Positions 17,420-24,343 of a stretch of DNA of 64,000 nt are shown in pieces. Made by a program: the position numbers and the translations under genes. Under the pieces are notes generated by a model. The model ran no database searches. It saw nothing but the letters and a program-made list of their open reading frames with translations, and had not been told where the DNA came from. Source of the stretch: Acidobacteria bacterium Mor1 (GTDB lineage Bacteria > Acidobacteriota > Polarisedimenticolia > Polarisedimenticolales > Polarisedimenticolaceae). How positions within the stretch are numbered: position 1 is the stretch's first letter; each line of letters starts with the position of its first letter. The stretch lies in NCBI GenBank assembly GCA_001664505.1, contig CP011806.1, forward strand, positions 3,189,350 to 3,253,349. The letters are read 5' to 3'.

Positions 17420-18709
17420 TCAGACGGCGGAGAACACCAGGCAGGCGTTGTGTCCACCGAAACCGTAGGAGGTCTTGATCGCCAATTGCGGCCGCGACTC
17501 CAGCGGCGTGTTGGCTACCAGGTTGACCTCGGCGTCGGGATCGGGGGTTTCGTAGTTTATCGTCGGCGTGATCACGCCGCGCTGCATCGAGAGCGACAGC
17601 GCCGCGCTTTCCATCGGACCGCTGGCGCCGATGCCGTGACCGGTCATCGACTTGACGGCGGTAACCGTCACCTCGCCGGCCCGCGCACCGAACAGTTCCC
17701 GGAAGACCTTCGCTTCCGTACGATCGTTGAGCAACGTCGAGGTGCCGTGTGCGTTGACGTGGTCGACATCGTCGACGCTCATCCCGGCGGTGGCCAGGGC
17801 GCTTTCGATCAGGCGGCGGATGGCCACCCCGGTGTCGTCGATCTGCATCATGGAATGGGCGTCGCAATTGCTGGCGTAGCCGCTGATCGCGCCGTAGATC
17901 CGCGCACCCCGGGCCCGGGCGAAGGACTCCCGCTCCAGCACCAGGATCGCGGAACCCTCACCGATGACGAAGCCGTCCCGGTCCTTGTCGAAGGGCCGGC
18001 TGGCCCGGGTGGGATCGTCGTTGCGCACCGACATGGTCTTGAGCCGGTCGAAGCCCATCATGCAGTAGCCGTCGTGGTCACCGGCGACCCCTTCGGCGCC
18101 CCCGGCGATCATCACGTCCGCTTCGCCGCGGGACAACGAGCGCCAGGCCTCGCCCAACGCCATGGTGCCCGCAGCGCAGGCGGTACTGAGCGCCTTGCAT
18201 TCGGCCCGGGCACCGAAACGGATTGCGATCTGCCCCGCCACCGCGTTGGGGATCAACATCGGCAGGGCGTAGCGCTTGACGTGAGTACGGTTGTGTTCGG
18301 CGATCCAGTTGGCGTGGGTCTGTTCGAGAGTGGTGATGCCGCCGATTCCGGAACCCAGCGAGCTACCCAGCCTCCAGGGATCCACCCCCTCGACCACGAG
18401 CTGGTCCCGGCGCTCGGCACTGGGCGTCAACTCGAAGCCGGCATCGGTCAACGCTTCGTGGGCAGCGGCGAGACCGAAATGGGTGGTGCGGTCGAGCAGC
18501 GAGACCTGCCGGGCAGGAACTCCTTGCTGCTTCGGTTCGAACCCCATGATCGGCGAGCCGATGCGTGAAGACAGTCCGGCAACCGCCGGGTTCTCCAGGG
18601 ACACGGCCCCGGAGCGGCCTGCCAGACATGCTTGCCAGAAGGATTCGCGATCGGTCCCGATCGGACTGACCACGCCGACGCCGGTAATGACGACGCGTTC
18701 CGATTCCAA
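17420..18709 (-). CDS. fabF: 3-oxoacyl-ACP synthase II (FabF-like)
   Basis: Condensing enzyme of 429 residues, chain elongation in fatty acid synthesis. It has the KAS I/II triad: Cys178 in STACAAGT, His321 in NAHGTST and His358 in MTGHGIGASG, plus the C-terminal SYGFGGHNA. No acyl carrier protein or other fab gene is adjacent, so a role in a specialised acyl product is possible. It is followed by lnt, probably in one transcript, and is divergent from the CYTH gene. Confidence 0.92.
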   Translation of the reverse strand: MESERVVITGVGVVSPIGTDRESFWQACLAGRSGAVSLENPAVAGLSSRIGSPIMGFEPKQQGVPARQVSLLDRTTHFGLAAAHEALTDAGFELTPSAERRDQLVVEGVDPWRLGSSLGSGIGGITTLEQTHANWIAEHNRTHVKRYALPMLIPNAVAGQIAIRFGARAECKALSTACAAGTMALGEAWRSLSRGEADVMIAGGAEGVAGDHDGYCMMGFDRLKTMSVRNDDPTRASRPFDKDRDGFVIGEGSAILVLERESFARARGARIYGAISGYASNCDAHSMMQIDDTGVAIRRLIESALATAGMSVDDVDHVNAHGTSTLLNDRTEAKVFRELFGARAGEVTVTAVKSMTGHGIGASGPMESAALSLSMQRGVITPTINYETPDPDAEVNLVANTPLESRPQLAIKTSYGFGGHNACLVFSAV

Positions 18710-18738
18710 CGAGGATGCTCCCGCCTGAAAACAGCAAC

Positions 18739-18758
18739 GTCCGGGTGCTGACCCGGAC
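18739..18758. promoter_or_regulatory. Inverted repeat between divergent fabF and CYTH genes
   Basis: GTCCGGGT (18739-18746) and ACCCGGAC (18751-18758) are perfect eight-base inverted arms around GCTG. It lies in the 95-base gap from which both neighbours are transcribed outwards and lacks a T-run. An operator for a dimeric regulator, or a leader hairpin of fabF, are both possible. Confidence 0.5.
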
Positions 18759-18804
18759 GACCCAAGAACGTCTATCTCACTGAAAATAGAGGAAGAATGC
18801 TAAC

Positions 18805-19389
18805 ATGTGCCGAATGACGGTGTCCAGGAAAGAGATCGAGATCAAACTGCGCTACGACACGGTCGACGAGGCTCGGCGAGCGATCGACGCCCTCGGCGCA
18901 ACTCTGGTCGAAGACCGGGTGTTCGAAGATAACGTTCTGTGGGACACGCCCGAAGCGACCCTGCGTGCGTCGCAGCAGATGCTGCGGCTCCGCCAACGGG
19001 GCCCACGGACGATCCTGACCCACAAATCGAATCCCTCGCGGGATACCGTGCACAAGGTCTGGGAAGAACACGAGACCGTCGTCGAGGATTTCGACGAAAT
19101 GCGCCGCATCCTGGAGCTTCTGGGGTACCGGCCCAGCTGGCGCTATCAGAAGTACCGCTCCCGATTGAAGCTCGACGGGCTCGAGTTCTGCCTCGATGAA
19201 ACCCCGCTCGGCTGCTTCGTGGAGCTCGAGGGCGCCGCGGAGGCAATCGATGCCGCCGCCGCCCGCATGGGAAAGACCGTGGACGACTACATCGCCCTGA
19301 GCTATCGCGAACTTTTCGACGAGGCCCGGGAGCGCGGCGAGATCGGCGCCGAAAACTTGATGGTGGAAGACCACCCGGCTGACTCCTAG
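18805..19389 (+). CDS. CYTH domain protein (class IV adenylate cyclase / thiamine triphosphatase fold)
   Basis: A 194-residue CYTH protein. The N-terminal signature ExExK reads EIEIK, and alternating charged strands follow (RLRQRGP, WRYQKYRSRL, CFVELEG), as in the triphosphate tunnel fold. Members hydrolyse inorganic triphosphate or thiamine triphosphate, or make cAMP; the sequence alone does not decide which. ATG 18805 is preceded by GAGGAAG at nine bases; ATG 18814 is an alternative. It is followed after 13 bases by the MurU-like gene, suggesting an operon of three. Confidence 0.85.
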   Translation: MCRMTVSRKEIEIKLRYDTVDEARRAIDALGATLVEDRVFEDNVLWDTPEATLRASQQMLRLRQRGPRTILTHKSNPSRDTVHKVWEEHETVVEDFDEMRRILELLGYRPSWRYQKYRSRLKLDGLEFCLDETPLGCFVELEGAAEAIDAAAARMGKTVDDYIALSYRELFDEARERGEIGAENLMVEDHPADS

Positions 19390-19402
19390 GATCCTCCGAC
19401 CG

Positions 19403-20473
19403 ATGAAAGCGATGCTGCTCGCGGCGGGGCTCGGCACGCGCATGCTGCCGCTGACCCTGACCGCCCCCAAACCCTTGCTCCCGGTGCTCGGCCGGGCCAT
19501 GGCGCGCCAGACCCTGCGGCGGTTGGCCCGTTTCGGCGTCGAGCGAGCGGTGCTCAACCTGCACCACATGCCCGACCGGGTGCGGGATGACCTGGGCGAA
19601 GGGGACGAGGACGGCCTCCCCGGTCTGAGCTACACCCACGAACCGCAACTGCTGGGCACCGGCGGCGGAATCGGCAACGCCGCACCGCACCTGCGCGGTG
19701 ATGGAGCGTTCCTCGTTTGCAACGGCGACTTCCTGGCCGATATCGATCTCGACGCGGCTCGGAGGCATCACCGGGAGAGCGGCATGTTGGCCACTCTCGT
19801 CGTCACCGCTTGCCGCCCCGGCTACTCGGTCGTCGAGATCGATGCCGGCGGCCGGATCGCCTCCCTGGCGGGGCTGCCGCGCCAGGTGGGTGCAGATGCC
19901 GCGCGCAGGGGCCTGTTCACCGGCGTCCACATCATGGAAGAGTCGGTGCTGGAACGCATTCCCCGGGAAGGGCCGAGCAGCATCGTGCGGGACGTCTATC
20001 TGGATCTGATCGAAGAAGGCAAGCTGGGGAGCTTCGTCCATCCCGGATTCTGGTGGGAGTTCGGCTCCCCGGCGCTGTACCTCGACGGCTCGATGAAGCT
20101 GCTGCGGCTCAGCGCGGAACAACGGTCAGCCGTCGGCGACTTCGATCCCGTGCGCGAACAGGGCGAGGCCCGGGTCGCTTTCGGTGCCGGCGCCAAGCTG
20201 GACGCCACGGCGAGCCTCCACGGCGGCGTGGCCCTCGGGTTTGCCGCCTTCGTCGGCCGCGGCGCCCGGATCCAGGATTCGATCGTGATGCCCGAGGCCT
20301 GGGTCGGTCCGGATGTACGGCTCAGCCGTTCGATCGTCGGCGGGGGCGTCGAGGTGCGTGAGGGTTTCGAGGGGGACGGGCTGGTCCTGGCCCAGGACCC
20401 CGGCGGGAAAACTCCGCTACCCCCGGGCTGCAGGCGACAGGACGGCATCCTGATCGCTCCGATCGAGGGCTAG
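19403..20473 (+). CDS. Sugar-1-phosphate nucleotidyltransferase, MurU-like, with left-handed beta-helix tail
   Basis: Nucleotidyltransferase of 356 residues. The N-terminus MLLAAGLGTRMLPLT and the PKPLLPV motif bind the nucleotide and metal, and CNGDFLADID holds a metal-binding Asp. Together with the next gene it matches the MurU/AmgK pair, in which MurNAc-1-phosphate is turned into UDP-MurNAc to recycle cell wall. Pseudomonas MurU is roughly 220-230 residues; here about 110 extra residues form a hexapeptide-like beta-helix (about 245-335, e.g. GFAAFVGRGARIQDSIV). A mannose- or glucose-1-phosphate enzyme is the alternative. Confidence 0.8.
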   Translation: MKAMLLAAGLGTRMLPLTLTAPKPLLPVLGRAMARQTLRRLARFGVERAVLNLHHMPDRVRDDLGEGDEDGLPGLSYTHEPQLLGTGGGIGNAAPHLRGDGAFLVCNGDFLADIDLDAARRHHRESGMLATLVVTACRPGYSVVEIDAGGRIASLAGLPRQVGADAARRGLFTGVHIMEESVLERIPREGPSSIVRDVYLDLIEEGKLGSFVHPGFWWEFGSPALYLDGSMKLLRLSAEQRSAVGDFDPVREQGEARVAFGAGAKLDATASLHGGVALGFAAFVGRGARIQDSIVMPEAWVGPDVRLSRSIVGGGVEVREGFEGDGLVLAQDPGGKTPLPPGCRRQDGILIAPIEG

Positions 20474-20478
20474 GCCCC

Positions 20479-21507
20479 ATGCGGGACGCACTGCAACGCG
20501 AACTCGAGGCGCGGCATCCCGCCGCGCGGATCGAACCGCTGGCCGGCGATGCCTCGACCCGGCGGTTCTACCGTCTCCGGCCGGCGCGGTCCGGCGACGG
20601 GCAGCATCGCTCCCTGGTCGTCATGGACTATGGCGAAGCGGTGGCCCCCGGCGATATCGCCAAGACGGCCCTTTTCCAACAGGCTGGGCTGCGGGTTCCG
20701 AGAATCGAGCATGTTTTCGACTGCGGCGGAGCGCTGCTGCTGGAAGACCTCGGCGACCGGACCCTCGAGCAAGAAGTCCTAGACGAGTTGCGGAGCGGCC
20801 CCGAAGCTGACGGACCGGCCCGGCGGCTTTACGACCTCGCCGTCGACCTGGCTGCCGACATTGCACGCCAGGGCAGCGAGGCCCTGGCCGCCGAGGCGGA
20901 CGATCCCGGCCGCTCCCGACTCGACGCCGCCCGCTTCCGCTTCGAAATGGACTTCTTCCTCGAACACTACGCCAGCGCCCTGATGGGTTGCTCGCGGGCA
21001 GCGGGACTACGGGAAGCGCTTCACGATCTGGCCGACCGGGCGGCGTCCGGCCCTCAAGTGCTCTGCCACCGGGATTACCACAGCCGCAACCTGATGGTCC
21101 TGTCGGACTCGTCGAATGCCGACAGCCTGGCGCTGGCCATGGTGGATATCCAGGATGCCCAGCCCGGGCCGGACACCTACGATCTGGCTTCCCTGCTGCG
21201 GGATGCCTACGTCGACGTTCCCGAGGGTTGGGTCGACCCGTTCCTCGAGCGCTTCGCCCGCCGGGCCCGGCTCGAAGATGCCGGCCAGGAAAGCCTTCGG
21301 CGGCGTTTCGACCTGGTCGCGGCCGAGCGCATGATCAAGGCGTTGGGGACCTTCGGCTTTCAGGCGACGAGCCGCAGCCAGGACCGCTACCTGGAAGGAG
21401 TGCCCCGCACCCTGCGGCGGCTCACCTCGACGCTTCCCCGCCTTGACCAGGGCGCCACGCTCCTGGAACTCCTCGACCGGTCCGGCCTGCTCACCCCGCC
21501 GCGCTAG
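20479..21507 (+). CDS. Aminoglycoside-phosphotransferase-family sugar kinase, AmgK-like
   Basis: Kinase of 342 residues with the APH fold. The N-terminus GDASTRRFYRL matches the AmgK-type nucleotide loop, the catalytic loop CHRDYHSRN has catalytic Asp199, and VDIQDAQPGPDTYDLASLL is the metal-binding segment. In Pseudomonas AmgK phosphorylates MurNAc/GlcNAc at the anomeric position for MurU. The start is five bases after the MurU-like stop, which supports a shared pathway. The 3' end overlaps the convergent tldE gene by four bases. Confidence 0.82.
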   Translation: MRDALQRELEARHPAARIEPLAGDASTRRFYRLRPARSGDGQHRSLVVMDYGEAVAPGDIAKTALFQQAGLRVPRIEHVFDCGGALLLEDLGDRTLEQEVLDELRSGPEADGPARRLYDLAVDLAADIARQGSEALAAEADDPGRSRLDAARFRFEMDFFLEHYASALMGCSRAAGLREALHDLADRAASGPQVLCHRDYHSRNLMVLSDSSNADSLALAMVDIQDAQPGPDTYDLASLLRDAYVDVPEGWVDPFLERFARRARLEDAGQESLRRRFDLVAAERMIKALGTFGFQATSRSQDRYLEGVPRTLRRLTSTLPRLDQGATLLELLDRSGLLTPPR

Positions 21508-22769
21508 CCGCGGACCCGATCCAGCGGATCCAACAGCAGCCAGGGCACCTCGACCCCGAGGTGCGAGCGATAGGGAGTTCCCACCGCCGCCCGGCACGCG
21601 CGCACCAGCGTGTAGGGCGCGACCTCGACGGCGCAGCGCCGGGGCGCGCCGGCCGGCCCCCCTTCATCGAGGGCCTGCAGTTCCAGGTCCAGGAGCCAGC
21701 CCGCCTCGACCGGATCGATCCGCGCCGCGGTGACGACCCAGGCCGACGAGGGGAAACCCTCGCTACCCGCCTTCACGCGAAGGTGGGCCGGACGCGGCTC
21801 GGGCCGGTCGCGGAACGAGCCGCGACGCAGACTGCCGACCGGATGGACTGCCGCATCGACGGTGCGGCCCGCGGCGAGGACACGGCGGGCAGTAGGGAAC
21901 CCGGCGTCGTCGAACAGGCCGCCGAACGGGGCGCCCGGCTCTCGGGGTGCATCTTCGATGAACCACCCGGGGCCGACAGGGGCGCCGAGCTGTGCCGCCC
22001 CACCGTGCACATCAGCCACCAGAGCGGCAACCCACTCCGAGGCCAGCACCGGCGGAACCAGCCAGGGCGCATCCGCCGACAGGAGGTGATCGGGCGCTCC
22101 GGCGTCTCCCCAGAGCGGAGTCGCCTCGACCCAGGGCCGGGCATCCAGCTCCTCGGCGCCCTCGGCCAGGAGGGCACATCGCAGGGCGGGGCGATCCCCG
22201 CTCTCGGGCTGGAGCCACACGTCGGCGGAGACGCGGCGGCGGCTGCGTGAAGCGGACAGACCGTCGCCTGCCGCCAGCGCCTCGAACACATGGACCCCGT
22301 CGACCTGCCCGCTGATCACCCGCCAGCCTCGTCCCCGCCCACGGCCCGCTCCCTCCAGCGTGGCGCATACCCGGTCGAGAGCCGCCTCGAGTTGTGGCCG
22401 ATCGAGGGGGGACCGGGCGGACTCGCGATGGTCCTCCAGACCGGAATCCTCACCCCACAGCGTGGCGTCATCGACGGGTGACCACTCCCCCTGCAGCGCC
22501 CGGTCGAGCACCCGATGGACCGAGAGCGGCCCCGACCCGGAGGCGGAGGCGAAGGCAGCGCGCTGATCGATGCTGAGCAGGCGGATGGCCACCCCCTGGT
22601 CGTGCCCCCGGGAGGATCTCGCCCGGCCGCCGAGCATCCGATCCCTTCGGACCGAGTGCACCTCGGCCTCCCGGCGGTAGAGTTCGACCTGATGGCGAGG
22701 GACCCTTGTCAGGATCAGGGCAAGTTCTTCCCCCAGCCTGGTTCGTAGCTCGAGAGCGCGCTCGCTCAT
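21504..22769 (-). CDS. tldE: TldE/PmbA-like metalloprotease subunit
   Basis: About 421 residues resembling TldE (PmbA), the non-catalytic partner of TldD in a heterodimeric protease known for maturing microcin B17 and degrading CcdA. The N-terminal region with GVAIRLLSIDQRAAFAS, the central linker and the glycine-poor C-terminal domain fit the family. It lacks the HExxxH zinc motif found in the neighbouring TldD. The frame opens at a TTG at 22799; ATG 22787 and ATG 22769 are better starts and I use the latter. The sequence is divergent, so PmbA membership is less certain than that of TldD. Confidence 0.75.
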   Translation of the reverse strand: MSERALELRTRLGEELALILTRVPRHQVELYRREAEVHSVRRDRMLGGRARSSRGHDQGVAIRLLSIDQRAAFASASGSGPLSVHRVLDRALQGEWSPVDDATLWGEDSGLEDHRESARSPLDRPQLEAALDRVCATLEGAGRGRGRGWRVISGQVDGVHVFEALAAGDGLSASRSRRRVSADVWLQPESGDRPALRCALLAEGAEELDARPWVEATPLWGDAGAPDHLLSADAPWLVPPVLASEWVAALVADVHGGAAQLGAPVGPGWFIEDAPREPGAPFGGLFDDAGFPTARRVLAAGRTVDAAVHPVGSLRRGSFRDRPEPRPAHLRVKAGSEGFPSSAWVVTAARIDPVEAGWLLDLELQALDEGGPAGAPRRCAVEVAPYTLVRACRAAVGTPYRSHLGVEVPWLLLDPLDRVRG

Positions 22770-22814
22770 TGGTTTTCCCGGCTCCATGACCTTAACCAAC
22801 CGCCGGTTGCACGA

Positions 22815-22848
22815 CCTTGATCAAGCGACCAGCGAACCCTGATCAAGG
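22815..22848. repeat. Inverted repeat between tldD and tldE
   Basis: CCTTGATCA (22815-22823) and TGATCAAGG (22840-22848) are perfect nine-base inverted arms with a 16-base spacer. The left arm is also part of the self-complementary CTTGATCAAG (22816-22825). The site fills the short gap between the tldD stop and tldE start. No T-run follows, so it may be an operator or an RNA hairpin setting the ratio of the two subunits. Confidence 0.55.
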
Positions 22849-22857
22849 CCCGCGCAA

Positions 22858-24252
22858 TCACGGTTTTTTTGGGGTAACCACGCTGGCCACCCCTAGCCGA
22901 AATGTCGGCGCGCCGACGCTTGTGGCCAGGGGCTGACCATCGCGCACGCACGTTCCGATACAGGTGTCGAAGGCGAGGTCCGAGGCGATCTTGTCCACCC
23001 CGTTCACGAAGTCCTCCACTTTAACTTTTAGAAGGCACGTGGTAAGCGAGCGGCCGAGCCGCCCCTCGTGAATCTGGTCTGCATCGGTCACCCGCAGGGT
23101 CGCGGTCCCGGTTGCCGGGTCGGCGACGGCCGCCTCCGCACGCCGAACGAACAGACCCTGCTCAACACTGGTCACCCCTTCCTCGGGCCGATGGGTTCCG
23201 GCGGCCATGAAGGTGCAGCCGAGCCGCGGGAGCACCGGGTCGCGGTAGCCCGCACGGCGTCCATGGCCGGTGGAGGCCGCCCCGGCGAGGCGGGCGGTGC
23301 GCCGGTCGTGGATGCCGGATAGCAGGCGGCCACCTCGCAGCAGGGCGGTTGCCCGGCAGGGGGTGCCCTCGTCGTCGATCCGCCAGGGTGTCCGGCCACG
23401 GCGCGGATCTTCGATGACCACCATCGAACTGTCGAAGGGAGTGGAGAGCCGGGCGAGGCGGGACCGTCCCTCGAGAACCGCGTCCGCCTCCAGGGCGTGG
23501 CCGATCAACTCATGGACCAGTACCCCGCCGGTGCCCGGGGCGAACACCACAGGCATGTTGCCGGCGGTGGGTGCCACTGCATCGAGGCGGGTGGCGGCCC
23601 GCTCAACGGTTGCCGACGCCCAGCCCTCGAGGTCGTTGGTATCGGGGAGCCGGTCTCCGCGAAGGACACGGTCGAGCCGTGCCACGGACCGGCGGTTGCC
23701 TGCGGCCCCGCGAACCTCGAGATGTACCCGGCGGCCGACCCGGCGATCCCCGGCCGGGTCGGCTCCGTCCGCCACGATCAGGATGCGCTGGTCGAACTCC
23801 ACCAGCCGCGCCCGGACACTGAAGCCGCGGGGAGCCTCCCGCCCCGCCGCGGCCGCCAGCCGGACCAACCAGTCGGCGACGGCCGAGGGGGGTGGCTCGT
23901 GATGCCGTGGGGAAGCGGCGCCCCGGGGCAACGGAGCGGTTCCGTCGACCGCCGCGGCAGCGACCGCTGCGACATCCTCGACGCGGGGCTCGGCGACGTA
24001 GGCGTAGCCGGGATCGGTCAGCCCGGCCCGGACCGAGAGCCCCGAAGTCCAGCCCCGGCTACCCGAGCGGACACCGTCGGGACCGGCGACCGTGGTGCGG
24101 TCGTCCCGCCACTCCATGAACAGCAGGTTGCCCGGGTCGGCTGGGAGGGCGCGCAACGCTGCGCTCAGCGCCTCTCGCAGGCGCTCGCGATCGCCGGTTT
24201 TCCCCTGAAAACGGGCAGTTTCCGCGTCTCTAGGCTCGCTTGAAAGGCCCAT
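22858..24252 (-). CDS. tldD: TldD metalloprotease, catalytic subunit
   Basis: About 464 residues of the TldD family. The zinc-binding HExxxH is seen as VHELIGHALEAD, with His247, Glu248 and His252. It is preceded by the family segment GTGGVLVH, and C-terminal Cys residues lie in the usual place (FDTCIGTCVRDGQ). TldD with TldE forms a cytoplasmic protease that threads unfolded peptides. It lies directly upstream of tldE. The ATG at 24252 has only a weak ribosome binding site. It is divergent from the TonB fusion gene. Confidence 0.88.
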   Translation of the reverse strand: MGLSSEPRDAETARFQGKTGDRERLREALSAALRALPADPGNLLFMEWRDDRTTVAGPDGVRSGSRGWTSGLSVRAGLTDPGYAYVAEPRVEDVAAVAAAAVDGTAPLPRGAASPRHHEPPPSAVADWLVRLAAAAGREAPRGFSVRARLVEFDQRILIVADGADPAGDRRVGRRVHLEVRGAAGNRRSVARLDRVLRGDRLPDTNDLEGWASATVERAATRLDAVAPTAGNMPVVFAPGTGGVLVHELIGHALEADAVLEGRSRLARLSTPFDSSMVVIEDPRRGRTPWRIDDEGTPCRATALLRGGRLLSGIHDRRTARLAGAASTGHGRRAGYRDPVLPRLGCTFMAAGTHRPEEGVTSVEQGLFVRRAEAAVADPATGTATLRVTDADQIHEGRLGRSLTTCLLKVKVEDFVNGVDKIASDLAFDTCIGTCVRDGQPLATSVGAPTFRLGVASVVTPKKP

Positions 24253-24343
24253 ACCCGGACCCTATGTTTGACGCGGGCGCACGGCAGTGGCCGCCGATTA
24301 AACAAGAAGAACTCGACAGTACACGGCGTACGGGAAGGTTGCA

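Noticed and set aside
15859-17457. ATG 17457 as the lnt start
   Set aside because: It would begin 38 bases inside fabF. The GTG just after the fabF stop gives the normal Lnt N-terminus before the first membrane segment.
21504-22799. TTG 22799 as the tldE start
   Set aside because: There is no ribosome binding site, and better ATG codons follow at 22787 and 22769.
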